Positions 9,179 through 18,159 of a stretch of DNA of 64,000 nt are shown piece after piece; position 1 is the stretch's first letter; every line of letters starts with the position of its first letter. Under the pieces are notes generated by a model that was not told the origin of the DNA, did not search any database, and saw only the letters and a list, made by a program, of their open reading frames with translations. The stretch lies in assembly GCA_947173495.1 (NCBI GenBank), contig CAMWFQ010000010.1, forward strand, positions 106,194-170,193, written 5' to 3'. The position numbers and the translations under genes are program-made. This DNA is from an uncultured Lachnospiraceae bacterium. Lineage in GTDB: Bacteria > Bacillota > Clostridia > Lachnospirales > Lachnospiraceae.

Positions 9179-9619
9179 ATGCGATATGGTTCAATTTATT
9201 TAATTGTTAGGGACTTTGATAAATCTGTTTCATTTTATGAGAAGGTATTTGACATGAAAGTAAGCGCCACTAACGGAAAGCGTTTCGCCCAATTTAATAA
9301 TAAAGGGCTTAACCTCTGCCTCATGAATGGTTATTATGACAGTGAAAACCCTGGTCAAGTAGTAACTAAAGGCGAATATTGGGAGATATATGATAATCAG
9401 AGTGAAATTGCGGATAATATAAATACCCGTAAGGTATTTATTAACTTAGGAGTCGAAGATTTAAAGGCAGAATATGATAGGATAAAAGAATTAGGTATTG
9501 CAGCGCAGATGACTGAAATTCGATTTATAAATGTTTTTTCACCATACTGGTACTTTACATTTATGGATCCTGACGGAAATCCCATTGAGATTACAGGCAG
9601 CTATGCAGAAGAACTATGA
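9179..9619 (+). CDS. VOC family protein (glyoxalase/bleomycin-resistance fold)
   Basis: The 146-residue protein shows two beta-alpha-beta-beta-beta modules of the vicinal oxygen chelate fold. The first opens MRYGSIYLIVRDFDKSVSFY and the second ends FTFMDPDGNPIEITGSY, with the typical DPDGN turn and Glu metal ligand. Members bind metal or sequester drugs; the substrate is unknown here. The ribosome site is GGAGG before ATG 9179. It is AT-rich and runs in the same direction as the AlkD-like gene 12 bp downstream, so the two may be co-transcribed. Confidence 0.85.
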   Translation: MRYGSIYLIVRDFDKSVSFYEKVFDMKVSATNGKRFAQFNNKGLNLCLMNGYYDSENPGQVVTKGEYWEIYDNQSEIADNINTRKVFINLGVEDLKAEYDRIKELGIAAQMTEIRFINVFSPYWYFTFMDPDGNPIEITGSYAEEL

Positions 9620-9631
9620 CAGGAGCATCAA

Positions 9632-10306
9632 ATGGATAAAATTGTCGAAGAAGCGATAAGGAAGATTAAAGAGTTGGAAGAAAACACTCCCTGTGGAAAA
9701 CATATCATCACAGGAGATGTGCGAAAATTATCATCTAAATTATTCCGTCAAATTGAAGATAAAAGCATTGAAAATGTTTTTATCCTGTGTGAAGAACTGT
9801 TAAATCAACACTCATGGGCATTGGGAGTAATTGCGTTTGATTTTGCATATCGAATGAAAAATCATTATAACGAATCAACTTACGATATTTTTTATCACTG
9901 GCTGAAAGATTATGTAAGGGGATGGGGTGACTGTGATGATTTTTGCACACACGCATTCGGAGAGCTGATAAGGCAAAAGAAATCATTATTTGAGAAGATA
10001 ATCGCGTGGACGGAGGATAATGATTTTTGGGTAAGAAGGGCTTCCGCAGTTATCCTGATACCTGCCATAATGAAAAATGATTATGAAGGAATGGAGCCAT
10101 TTACAATATCAGATCGTTTAATGTCGGATTCAAATGATTTGGTTTTAAAAGGATATGGTTGGATGCTGAAAGCCTTATCACAAATAAATCCCAGTTGCGT
10201 AAAAGAATACTTGATAAAAAATTGTAAAAAAATGCCGCGAGTTGCATATCGTTATGCGCTCGAAAAGTTTGATAAAGAAACAAGAAATATGCTTATGCAA
10301 ATGTAA
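9632..10306 (+). CDS. AlkD-like DNA alkylation repair / HEAT-repeat protein
   Basis: The 224-residue all-helical protein contains the AlkD-type segments HSWALGVIAFDFAYR, WGDCDDFCTHAFGEL and FWVRRASAVILIPAI. The last is the characteristic arginine-rich helix of HEAT-like alkylpurine glycosylases. AlkD removes bulky or positively charged alkyl bases without base flipping. Here the Trp and Asp positions expected in the active site appear to be kept (WGDCDD), but activity is inferred. The gene follows the VOC gene by 12 bp and closes the AT-rich patch. Confidence 0.75.
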   Translation: MDKIVEEAIRKIKELEENTPCGKHIITGDVRKLSSKLFRQIEDKSIENVFILCEELLNQHSWALGVIAFDFAYRMKNHYNESTYDIFYHWLKDYVRGWGDCDDFCTHAFGELIRQKKSLFEKIIAWTEDNDFWVRRASAVILIPAIMKNDYEGMEPFTISDRLMSDSNDLVLKGYGWMLKALSQINPSCVKEYLIKNCKKMPRVAYRYALEKFDKETRNMLMQM

Positions 10307-10373
10307 TGATATTGGTAATGAATATGTAGTAAAGGGGCGATTATCTCGCCAACTGTAACCAATTATTCCAGTA

Positions 10374-10458
10374 AATCGAGTAGAGAAGGCTTTTTCTCCC
10401 TACTCGCCGTGCGGGGCGCATACTGCGTCAGCAGTAAATCTCCCTGTGCGCCCCAGCA
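10374..10458 (+). repeat. Structured repeat family B, unit R1
   Basis: One unit starting AATCGAGTAGAGAAGG. Stem 1 pairs CGAGTAG with CTACTCG; stem 2 pairs GGGGCGCA with TGCGCCCC around an inner ACTGC-GTCA-GCAGT hairpin. It sits between the AlkD-like gene and the tRNA terminator. Confidence 0.85.
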
Positions 10459-10497
10459 CAAAAAAAGGGGAAACCTCAATAAAATCAAGGTTTCCCA
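10459..10497 (-). terminator. Rho-independent terminator of tRNA-Leu
   Basis: On the minus strand GGGAAACCTTGA pairs across a short loop with its complement TTGAGGTTTCCC and is followed by TTTTTTT. It lies directly downstream of the tRNA gene. Confidence 0.85.
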
Positions 10498-10510
10498 CAC
10501 TTTAACCCAC

Positions 10511-10595
10511 TGCGGAAGATGGGACTTGAACCCACACGTGCGCAATGCACACAAGATCCTTAGTCTTGCTCGTCTGCCAGTTCCGACACTTCCGC
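10511..10595 (-). tRNA. tRNA-Leu (anticodon AAG)
   Basis: An 85-nt class II tRNA: acceptor GCGGAAG pairs with CTTCCGC, D-arm TCG/CGA with GG in the loop, anticodon stem CAAGA/TCTTG with loop CTAAGGA, giving AAG. A long variable arm (TGTGC/GCGCA) and the T-loop TTCAAGT follow. The discriminator is A and CCA is not encoded. AAG rather than GAG implies adenosine-to-inosine editing at position 34, as for tRNA-Arg(ACG). Confidence 0.92.
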
Positions 10596-10810
10596 ATCCC
10601 CTAACCACAAGCTATATACTACCATTCATAATTCGATTCGTCAATACTTATTTTTATTTTTTTACAAGCGCGTTTTTGTCATTGTTACAATCAGGTATAT
10701 TCCCTGTGTGATCGAAAATGAATCTTGAAATCATTCCAAATCCCATGTAAAATAAATATGGAAAAACTATAAAGGAGGGGACGCCGCAATGAAAAATGCG
10801 GCAATGAAAT

Positions 10811-12784
10811 ATGAAGAAAATACAAACGAAGATCATGATCCTTGTGATCCTTGCGACCATGGGCGTCGCTTTTTTCAACGTGGTATTGAGTACGCTGATT
10901 TCCCGGAATTCTACCATATCTGCCATCGAGCAGAACCTGACTGAAACGTCAGAGCTGGCAGCTCTTGCCGCTCAGAATATGATATCCACTTATACGCTGA
11001 CCATTTCCGAGGTCGCTTCATACCCGGTTCTTACGGACCCGGAGGTATCGCCTTCCGAGAAGCAGGCCTTTTTGCAGTCAAAGGTAGACGCCTACTATAT
11101 GCGGTTCGGAGGGATTGCGGATGCGGACGGCTTTGATTCGTTTCATAATGCAGATATTTCCGGTGAGCCCTTTTTTGAGGCCGCCCTTGCAGGGGAATCC
11201 TATTTATCCACCCCTTATATGGATGGCAGTGACAGCTTCCTGGTGGTATCCGCACCTGTGATCTCAGACGGCACTGTACAGGGAGTGGTTTATTTTCAAT
11301 GCGATACGACTATTCTGCAGTCTATTATAAACGGAATACAGATCGGCGAGGAAGGAGACGCCTATATTCTGGATAAGGAAGGCACTACCATTGCCGCTAT
11401 GGAAGCGGAGGAAGTGCAGAGCCAGGAGAATCTGATCCGGGAAATGGCATCCAGTCCGGACGACCAATACATACAGGAGCTGGGCTCCATTGAACAGAAG
11501 ATGGTTGCAGGTGAAAGCGGTGTGGGAAGATATACCTACCCTGAAGATCACGCAAATTACATTCAGGGTTACGCGCCCATTCCCGGTACAGATGGATGGA
11601 GCGTGGGCATAACCATCAGCGAGGATGAATTTTTACACTATGCCTATGTGGGAAATAATGTCCAGCTTATTGTATGTACGATTCTCTGTGTGCTTGTCAT
11701 ACTGCTTTCCGCACTTGTATGCCGTTCTGTCACAGGCCCTATCGTTAAATGTACCAGACGTCTGCACGCACTTTCCGAGGGCGACCTGAGAAGTCCTCTT
11801 CCTCAGGTGCATGGAAAAGACGAAACCCGCATTCTGGCGGATTCCACTGCTCACCTGGTAAACGCTTTCAGAGTCATGATGGAAGAAATCGGCAGAATAT
11901 TGAGCAGCATTGCCGGCGGCGATCTGACTGCAGAGAGTGTTGCAGAACATTATCCCGGTGATTTCAAAGCGCTTCAGGAAGATCTGCAAACCATCAGCGA
12001 TAAGCTGAATCAGACCATTGGCGGCATTGCAGATGCATCCGCTCACGTATCCAGCGGCTCTGCACAGGTAGCCTCTTCCAGTATGATGCTCTCCCAGGGC
12101 TCTACGGAACAGGCCAGTGCCGTGGTACAGCTCTCCGCCACCCTTGCAGATATGGATAATGATGCGAAAAAAACTGCTCTTCTCTCGGAACAGACCAAAG
12201 CAACTGTGAACAGTGCAGGCGCGCAGCTCCAGAAAAGCAGAGATCATATCGATGGCCTTAATGAAGCTATGGAACTGATCAATTCTACCTCCAACGAGAT
12301 TAAGCATATCATAGATACCATTGAAGATATCGCCGCTCAGACCAATATCCTGGCTCTCAACGCTTCTGTGGAAGCTGCAAGAGCCGGCACTGCAGGAAAG
12401 GGCTTCGCCGTCGTGGCCAATGAAGTCCGGGAGCTGGCTTCCAAATCCGATCAGGCTGCAAAGGCAACTATGGATTTAATTCAGCGTTCTATGGCCGCTG
12501 TCAGCAGCGGCAGCAAAGCTGTTACGGAAGTTACCGTGTCTGTCTCTGATGTGGCAATTCTGGCCGGTCAGGTGACAGAGAAAATGGATGCAATGGCCGA
12601 AGCGGTGGAGAGACAGACCAATTCTATCAATCAGGTCAATCTGGCTGTCAGTCAGATTTCCGAAGTGGTTCAGTCCAACTCCTCCACAGCGGAAGAAAGC
12701 GCTGCTACCAGTCAGGAGCTTTCCAGCCAGGCCGAGGTATTAAACCATCTGGTAGAAGGCTTCACTCTGCGCAGGCAGCGTTAA
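10811..12784 (+). CDS. Methyl-accepting chemotaxis protein with extracellular Cache domain
   Basis: The 657-residue chemoreceptor has an N-terminal membrane segment (about residues 7-27) and an extracellular Cache-type sensor (about 30-280, with [15 protein letters not shown] PAS/Cache strands such as [15 protein letters not shown]). A second membrane segment lies near 283-305, followed by HAMP, then a long coiled-coil signalling domain. The hairpin tip [19 protein letters not shown] near residue 505 binds CheA/CheW. The C-terminus has no CheR tether. Start choice is uncertain: a strong AAGGAGGGG at 10772-10780 lies in front of ATG 10789, which is in another frame, while the in-frame ATG 10811 has no strong site of its own. 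It is a lone gene, so the ligand is unknown. Confidence 0.9.
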   Translation: MKKIQTKIMILVILATMGVAFFNVVLSTLISRNSTISAIEQNLTETSELAALAAQNMISTYTLTISEVASYPVLTDPEVSPSEKQAFLQSKVDAYYMRFGGIADADGFDSFHNADISGEPFFEAALAGESYLSTPYMDGSDSFLVVSAPVISDGTVQGVVYFQCDTTILQSIINGIQIGEEGDAYILDKEGTTIAAMEAEEVQSQENLIREMASSPDDQYIQELGSIEQKMVAGESGVGRYTYPEDHANYIQGYAPIPGTDGWSVGITISEDEFLHYAYVGNNVQLIVCTILCVLVILLSALVCRSVTGPIVKCTRRLHALSEGDLRSPLPQVHGKDETRILADSTAHLVNAFRVMMEEIGRILSSIAGGDLTAESVAEHYPGDFKALQEDLQTISDKLNQTIGGIADASAHVSSGSAQVASSSMMLSQGSTEQASAVVQLSATLADMDNDAKKTALLSEQTKATVNSAGAQLQKSRDHIDGLNEAMELINSTSNEIKHIIDTIEDIAAQTNILALNASVEAARAGTAGKGFAVVANEVRELASKSDQAAKATMDLIQRSMAAVSSGSKAVTEVTVSVSDVAILAGQVTEKMDAMAEAVERQTNSINQVNLAVSQISEVVQSNSSTAEESAATSQELSSQAEVLNHLVEGFTLRRQR

Positions 12785-12788
12785 AGAC

Positions 12789-12878
12789 AATCGAGCAGAG
12801 GGATGCTTTTTCCCCTACTCGCCGCGCGCCCCATGCGCCGCTTTAGCGGCATGCTTCCTCTGCATGGGGTTGCGCATA
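12789..12878 (+). repeat. Structured repeat family B, unit R2
   Basis: It begins four bases after the chemoreceptor stop codon. Stem 1 uses CGAGCAG with CTACTCG (one C-A mismatch); stem 2 pairs CCCCATGC with GCATGGGG around GCCGC-TTTA-GCGGC, with the family's TTCCTCT tail. It may act as the receptor gene's transcript end. Confidence 0.85.
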
Positions 12879-12946
12879 CTGAAAGCGGGCGGGAAAGACC
12901 TCTTTCCTGCCCGATGTATAAAGTTAAAGTGTATGAAACGTTAACG

Positions 12947-13210
12947 TTAATCTGTGTTCTTATATAATGTATAATAGTCAGACTCCATATTATCCAGCAG
13001 TTGCGCATACCATCTTTTTGCATCATCAAGCGCTTTATTATAGATGACCGGCGCAAGCCTTTGTTCAAATAATTCCAGCAGCTGCATCTGCTCGATCATT
13101 CCGATTTCTTCTCCCCGCTCATCCAGGTAAAATGCCTTTATTTCATCGTTCAGTTTTTTCTTCTGTGAATCCGATAATCGGATCTGTGACAATATTTCTC
13201 TCTTTTTCAT
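12947..13210 (-). CDS. DUF2164 family protein
   Basis: The 87-residue protein matches DUF2164 as I recall it: an N-terminal LSDSQKKKLNDEIKAFYLDE, the hallmark RGEEIGMIEQMQLLELF, then APVIYNKALDDAKRW. The function is unknown; it is soluble and mostly helical. An upstream extension of 25 codons is possible, but ATG 13208-13210 has AAGGAG at the right distance and the family usually starts here, so I chose it. It is a lone gene, convergent with the chemoreceptor across repeat R2. Confidence 0.85.
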   Translation of the reverse strand: MKKREILSQIRLSDSQKKKLNDEIKAFYLDERGEEIGMIEQMQLLELFEQRLAPVIYNKALDDAKRWYAQLLDNMESDYYTLYKNTD

Positions 13211-13389
13211 TCGCTCTCTCCTTATCATTATCCATTTATCGCGCAATTCAGGCTTCGGATCGGCATATTGCCAGAATAATCCCACAAATTCATGTTTCGC
13301 AATTGCCCGATTCCTTTATACCCACTTCCTTCTCACCACATTATAACCATAAATATTGACTTCTGACTACCAAATCATTGATTTAATCC

Positions 13390-13418
13390 TTTCAAAACCC
13401 TGCCGCCTCCTTTATAAT
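13390..13418 (+). promoter_or_regulatory. Candidate promoter of the alpha-galactosidase gene
   Basis: TTTCAA, 17 bp, TATAAT, ending about 43 bases before the start codon. The -35 box is poor, so an activator may be needed. Confidence 0.5.
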
Positions 13419-13461
13419 AAGGGAAGCACTTAGATCATTTACTATTTTCAGGAGGAAAGAA

Positions 13462-14784
13462 ATGCCGAAAATCACTTTTATGGGAGCTGGCAGCACTGTA
13501 TTTGCCAGAAATGTACTGGGAGACTGCATGTGTACTCCCGCACTAAGAGACTCTGAGATTGCGCTCTATGATATCAACCCCAGGCGCCTGGAAGAGTCTG
13601 AGATCATTCTCAGCGCCATTAACCAAAACACCAATGAAGGACGGGCTGTGATCCGGACTTATCTTGGCGTGGAGAACAGAAAAGAAGCGCTGCAGAGTGC
13701 TGATTTTGTAGTCAATGCCATTCAGGTAGGTCTCTATGACCCCTGCACCATTACCGACTTCGAGATACCGAAAAAGTATGGTCTGCGACAGACGATCGGC
13801 GATACATTGGGAATCGGCGGTATCATGCGTGCACTTCGCACGATCCCCGTGCTCCGGGATTTTGCCGAAGATATGGATGCCGTCTGTCCAAATGCCTGGT
13901 TTTTAAACTACACCAACCCCATGGCCATGCTTTCCGGTTATATGCAGCGTTATACCAACATCAAAACCGTGGGCCTGTGCCACAGTGTGCAGGTCTGCTC
14001 GGAACATCTTCTGAAAGCGCTCGGCATGGAGGAGGCTCTGGACGGCCGCCGGGAAACCATTGCCGGCATCAACCATATGGCCTGGCTTCTGGAGATCTGT
14101 GACAGAGATGGAAATGATCTTTATCCGGAAATCAAAAAGCGAGCCGCAGAAAAGAATTTATCCGAAAAGCATTCTGACATGACCCGTTATGAATATATCC
14201 GCCGCCTGGGTTATTACTGTACAGAATCCAGCGAGCACAATGCGGAATATAATCCCTGGTTTATCAAAAGCCGCCGCCCGGATCTGATCGAAAAATATAA
14301 CATTCCTCTGGATGAATATCCCCGGCGCTGTATCAAGCAGATAGAAGGATGGGAAAAAGAAAAAAATGATATTTTAAAAGATGGGAAAGTCACTCATGAG
14401 CGTTCCAGAGAGTATGCCTCTTACATAATGGAAGCCATGATGACAGATATCCCTTACAAGATCGGCGGAAATGTTCTGAATGAGGGGCTGATCTCCAACC
14501 TGCCCTCAGACGCCTGCGTGGAAGTACCATGCCTTGTCGATAATATGGGTGTACATCCCTGCAAAGTCGGCCGACTTCCGGTACAGCTGGCTGCCATGAA
14601 CATGACCAATATCAATCCCCAGCTGATGACCATAGAAGCTGCCGTGACGAAAAAGCGGGAAGCCATTTATCAGGCCGCCATGCTGGATCCTCATACCGCT
14701 GCAGAGCTTTCCGTGGATGAAATTGTAGCCATGTGTGATGAGCTGATCGAAGCTCATGGCGACTATATGAAGGAATATCGCTGA
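13462..14784 (+). CDS. melA: GH4 family alpha-galactosidase
   Basis: GH4 enzymes cleave glycosides by an NAD- and Mn-dependent redox-elimination route. The 440-residue protein has the Rossmann loop MGAGS near residue 6, the NYTNPMAML segment near 150, the metal-site motif LCHSVQ near 172 and GINHMAW near 200. CHSVQ rather than CNVP/CNIP points to the alpha-galactosidase/alpha-glucuronidase branch rather than to 6-phospho-glucosidases, hence MelA; alpha-glucuronidase is the alternative. It is cytoplasmic (no signal peptide), 440 residues as is normal for GH4, and has AGGAGG 8 bases upstream. It stands alone, with no sugar transporter beside it. Confidence 0.85.
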   Translation: MPKITFMGAGSTVFARNVLGDCMCTPALRDSEIALYDINPRRLEESEIILSAINQNTNEGRAVIRTYLGVENRKEALQSADFVVNAIQVGLYDPCTITDFEIPKKYGLRQTIGDTLGIGGIMRALRTIPVLRDFAEDMDAVCPNAWFLNYTNPMAMLSGYMQRYTNIKTVGLCHSVQVCSEHLLKALGMEEALDGRRETIAGINHMAWLLEICDRDGNDLYPEIKKRAAEKNLSEKHSDMTRYEYIRRLGYYCTESSEHNAEYNPWFIKSRRPDLIEKYNIPLDEYPRRCIKQIEGWEKEKNDILKDGKVTHERSREYASYIMEAMMTDIPYKIGGNVLNEGLISNLPSDACVEVPCLVDNMGVHPCKVGRLPVQLAAMNMTNINPQLMTIEAAVTKKREAIYQAAMLDPHTAAELSVDEIVAMCDELIEAHGDYMKEYR

Positions 14785-14837
14785 TCCGCCTCTGTATTTG
14801 TAAAAACATTATTAACAGGAAGCTGAAGGAACTGTGA

Positions 14838-15680
14838 TCAGGACTTTCCTGTATCATTTAATCTTTCCTTCAGCATCCTGATCTCTTCTTTATGGCCGGC
14901 ATCATCCAGAGGTGTCTCCAGATAAAAAGGAAGCTTCTTAAGATACGGATGGGTGATCACCTTAAGCAGCGTCTCCATTCCCACAGCGCCTCCTCCAAGA
15001 ACCGCGTGGCGATCCTTCCGGGAACCAAAGGGCATCAGACTGTCATTCAAATGAACCGCCCGCAGCAGCTCCAGTCCCAGAACACGATCGAATTCTTCGA
15101 GAACGCCATCCAGATCGCCTGCGATATCATAGCCTGCCGCAAACACATGACAGGTATCCAGACAGATCCCGATTCTCTCCGGATGCGCCACGCCTTCCCG
15201 AATTGTCCTGAGTTCTTCAAAGCTCCTGCCAATCTCCGTTCCTTTTCCTGACATCGTCTCCAGAAGTACCGTTATTGTTTCCTCTCCCGTGATAGCCTGG
15301 TCCAGACCGGCGATAATATTGCGAATGCCCTCCTGCTCCCCGATCCCCGTATGACTCCCCGGATGAAATACGATATTTTCTATTCCAAGAGCGTCCATCC
15401 GGGCGATATCTTCTTTTATGACCATACAGGCAAATTCATAGACGGAATCTTTCGGGCTGGCCAGATTCATTGTATATGGCGCATGAGCAAGAAGCGGTCC
15501 GAAATGATGTTCCTCTCTGATCTTCTGAAACTTCTCCACCTCTTTGGCGCTATAAGTCCTGTACGTGGACCCTCTGGGATTCCGGCTGAAAATCTGCATG
15601 GTATTGGCTTCCATTTTTACCACATTTTCCGCCGCACGTGCAATTCCATCCGCAATAGACATATGTGTCCCTATTATCAT
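14838..15680 (-). CDS. nfo: Deoxyribonuclease IV (AP endonuclease IV)
   Basis: A zinc enzyme that nicks DNA 5' of abasic sites in base-excision repair. The 280-residue TIM-barrel protein opens [16 protein letters not shown] and shows the metal-ligand segments [58 protein letters not shown] and DRHAVLGGG. All expected His/Glu/Asp ligands seem present. It lies 25 bp downstream of ogt in the same direction, at the end of a probable five-gene run, so two DNA-repair functions are paired. Confidence 0.95.
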   Translation of the reverse strand: MIIGTHMSIADGIARAAENVVKMEANTMQIFSRNPRGSTYRTYSAKEVEKFQKIREEHHFGPLLAHAPYTMNLASPKDSVYEFACMVIKEDIARMDALGIENIVFHPGSHTGIGEQEGIRNIIAGLDQAITGEETITVLLETMSGKGTEIGRSFEELRTIREGVAHPERIGICLDTCHVFAAGYDIAGDLDGVLEEFDRVLGLELLRAVHLNDSLMPFGSRKDRHAVLGGGAVGMETLLKVITHPYLKKLPFYLETPLDDAGHKEEIRMLKERLNDTGKS

Positions 15681-15705
15681 TTGTCAACGGCCTCCTGATC
15701 TCCTC

Positions 15706-16263
15706 TCATGCGTCCTGATCGTTCTGTTTTCTTCCAGCCTGTTCCGGAGACCACAGCCTGGAGAGATCTGCTCCTTCAAGAGCCAGCAGCTTTCGTTTAT
15801 TAGAGAGCCCGCCCGCATATCCTGTCAGACTTCCGTCTGATCCAATCACCCGATGGCAGGGAATAATAATGGAAACAGGGTTATGGCTCACCGCGCCGCC
15901 TGCCGCCTGAGCCGACATACTGGCAAGGCCATATTCTCCGGCAATTTTCCGCGCTATTTCCCCATAAGTAGTCACTTCTCCATAGGGAATTTCGCATAAG
16001 ATCCTCCACACATCCTTTCGGAATTTACTTCCGGACGGCGCAAGAGGAATCTCCCGGACAGAAGGTTTTTCTCCCCTGAAATAGCTGTCTATCCACCTTT
16101 TGGTATGTCTCAGAAGTGCAGAATCTGCTTTTTCCTCCATCTCTTCCTTTACGGAACCCAGGAAATATTTTTGTCCTTCTATCCAGAGTCCCGTAAGCGC
16201 GCCATCTTTTTCTGCAAGCAGAAGACGGCCCACAGGAGAATCACAGTACATCGTATACAGCAT
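15706..16263 (-). CDS. ogt: Methylated-DNA--[protein]-cysteine S-methyltransferase
   Basis: A suicide repair protein that takes the methyl group from O6-methylguanine. The 185-residue protein has the N-terminal ribonuclease-like region (opening MLYTMYCDSPVGRLLLAEKD) and the C-terminal DNA-binding domain. There TYGEIARKI precedes the active-site IIPCHRVIGSDGSLTGYAGG near residue 135, with Cys as methyl acceptor. Length and motifs are normal. It starts 20 bp after the CmpB-like gene and precedes nfo. Confidence 0.95.
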   Translation of the reverse strand: MLYTMYCDSPVGRLLLAEKDGALTGLWIEGQKYFLGSVKEEMEEKADSALLRHTKRWIDSYFRGEKPSVREIPLAPSGSKFRKDVWRILCEIPYGEVTTYGEIARKIAGEYGLASMSAQAAGGAVSHNPVSIIIPCHRVIGSDGSLTGYAGGLSNKRKLLALEGADLSRLWSPEQAGRKQNDQDA

Positions 16264-16283
16264 CCGGCCTGTTTCCTTTCTTT

Positions 16284-17198
16284 CTATTTCTTCCGTCTCT
16301 CATTTGCCGCCTTTTTCAGCTCCTCCAACGCCTCGCCAAAACGCCTGGAGTACATGGTCGGATTGCCCTTTATCAGGCTTCTCTGATAAAGATCCTTCAG
16401 TCTCTTAAACTGCAGGCGCTGCTCCTTTTCCACACTGTATCTGCCTCGCAGTTCTGAAATTTCCTCCTTCACATCATCCATGAATTCCACAGGATTGATC
16501 CTGAGACGTTCCTTCAGGGAAGAGAATTTCCCTTCGATATTCTCCATCAGTTCATCAATCCGCATACTGTTTTCCTGTCTGCGGTTTTCCAATTCGTCAT
16601 TGGCAATTGCAATAATAACATCCAGACGTTTCTGAATCCGCTCCATCTCTTCTTTCGCCTTTTCCAGACCAATAAGAAGGTCTCTGAGATCCATGGCTGC
16701 CTTGAAGGACAGAGTGAAGTCCACGATCATGCAGACCGTTATAACCATTGTGAGCCCCACAACAATGCTGTAGGGAATCCTGAATACCATACTCTCCACA
16801 TGTTTATGGACAACTTCCGTCATCAATATCGTCAGGAATCCCCATGCGATAGTGGAAGAAAGGCAGATATGCCCTTTATAGTTAAATTTCTGATTGGAAT
16901 AATCCCAGTACCGGACCTTGAAAAGCGCTTCCATCCAGATTCCTGTCACCAGTTCCAGCGCTGTAGCGCCGACACACCCTGCCAGATAGGTCAGAAAAAT
17001 ATGATTCTGAAACGGCATGGAAACCACCAGCATCATGATAGCGCCGCTTCCATAGATCGGAAGAAAAGGCCCCCGCATAAATCCTCTGTTTACCGGCTTT
17101 CTGCTTTTTATGGAAACAAAAGTGGATTCAAAAATCCAGCCGAAAAAGCAGTAAAAATAAAAGAAAAACAGCCATTGTATAATTGAATACTGGTACAT
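16284..17198 (-). CDS. CmpB-like membrane protein (putative ABC transporter permease family)
   Basis: The 304-residue protein has an aromatic-rich N-terminus (IIQWLFFFYFYCFFGWIFES) and about five membrane segments in the first 165 residues, including GFMRGPFLPIYGSGAI and CVGATALELVTGIWMEALF. These are the marks of the family annotated as putative ABC permease / CmpB. A cytosolic tail of about 130 charged, coiled-coil-prone residues follows. No ATPase partner is nearby and the transport role is only a family label. It is 11 bp downstream of the second CobW gene, so it may serve the same metal-related unit. Confidence 0.75.
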   Translation of the reverse strand: MYQYSIIQWLFFFYFYCFFGWIFESTFVSIKSRKPVNRGFMRGPFLPIYGSGAIMMLVVSMPFQNHIFLTYLAGCVGATALELVTGIWMEALFKVRYWDYSNQKFNYKGHICLSSTIAWGFLTILMTEVVHKHVESMVFRIPYSIVVGLTMVITVCMIVDFTLSFKAAMDLRDLLIGLEKAKEEMERIQKRLDVIIAIANDELENRRQENSMRIDELMENIEGKFSSLKERLRINPVEFMDDVKEEISELRGRYSVEKEQRLQFKRLKDLYQRSLIKGNPTMYSRRFGEALEELKKAANERRKK

Positions 17199-17209
17199 GA
17201 TGAATCCCC

Positions 17210-18139
17210 TTACACAAAACTGATAACCGGCTCCTTCGGCGCTTTCGTCTTTTCTACCCTGAGAGCCTTCAGTATCGGTCCTTCTCCGTTATAGTCTTCA
17301 AAATACTCTTTCGCAATCCTGGCCGTCACCTTCACCCACTGCCGGTCTTCAAGAGAATCACATTGCCCGTATTCACAGGCAAATCCCAGGAAGGCCATAT
17401 CTTCCGCACAACAGGTCATGGCCATACGCCCCGGTACAAAGTAGCCGGCCGGAAAGCCTTCGGGCTTTAATACCATGGCTGTGAACTGTACCGTTTTTCC
17501 AATATAGCGTTCCAGATGATCCAGGCTGTCCAGATACCAGATTCCATAGCCCTCATGGTCAAGCTCAATCACCGGCGCGTCCAGATTATAGGGAAGGTCA
17601 TCTTCGAAAATTTCGTTGACCTCTCCCTCCGAGTCCTCAAAAATAATATCCGCCTTCTGGTTAATGGCCTTGACATTTCTTTTGTATACGCTTAAATCCT
17701 TCACTCCATCGCAACGGTTAAAGATAATCATTTCCGATTTCCGCAGCATTTCAGCCAGCAGTGATTTCATATTGGTAAAATACATGGGAAACGTAGAGGC
17801 ATCTATGGTGGTGATCTGCTGCTCAATGCTCCAGTGGAAAGGGAGCTTCATATTCTTAAAGTTCCACATTCCATTATATTCGATGATGATACGTTCCGGT
17901 TTATACTTTTTCTCAAGCTCCAGAAGATTGGAAGACTTAAATTCCTCCTCCTCGCCGAGCAGTACAAGGTCGGTACGGCTCTTTTTCAGAAGCCGTTCTT
18001 CATATTCGTTTTCGCCCTCTTCGCAGACAATCAGAAGTGTCCTGCCCTTAATCTGAAAATAGGGTTGATCCAGCGTATACGTGATAAATTCTGTCTTTCC
18101 GCTTTCCAGAAAACCATTGATAATATAAACTGGTTTCAT
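17210..18139 (-). CDS. CobW-like GTPase with a DUF1980-like C-terminal domain
   Basis: The 309-residue protein starts MKPVYIINGFLESGKTEF, a COG0523/CobW P-loop, but has no GCxCC metal motif in the usual place (it reads LLIVCEEGENEYEER). The G4-like motif IIFNRCDGV is near residue 136. From about residue 215 the sequence (VQFTAMVLKPEGFPAGYFVP, then GRMAMTCCAEDMAFLGFA) resembles the C-terminal DUF1980 domain of TIGR03943/YcgQ proteins, which normally follows membrane helices. This suggests a fusion of a divergent metallochaperone GTPase to that domain. It is 20 bp downstream of the His-rich CobW gene, so the two probably act together in metal handling. The C-terminal match is from memory and less certain. 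Confidence 0.75.
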   Translation of the reverse strand: MKPVYIINGFLESGKTEFITYTLDQPYFQIKGRTLLIVCEEGENEYEERLLKKSRTDLVLLGEEEEFKSSNLLELEKKYKPERIIIEYNGMWNFKNMKLPFHWSIEQQITTIDASTFPMYFTNMKSLLAEMLRKSEMIIFNRCDGVKDLSVYKRNVKAINQKADIIFEDSEGEVNEIFEDDLPYNLDAPVIELDHEGYGIWYLDSLDHLERYIGKTVQFTAMVLKPEGFPAGYFVPGRMAMTCCAEDMAFLGFACEYGQCDSLEDRQWVKVTARIAKEYFEDYNGEGPILKALRVEKTKAPKEPVISFV

Positions 18140-18159
18140 AATCCCTCACCTGCCCTCTC

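Noticed and set aside
10363..10608. Protein-coding frame opposite the tRNA and repeat R1
   Set aside because: It runs through a tRNA, its terminator and a repeat; composition is explained by those features.
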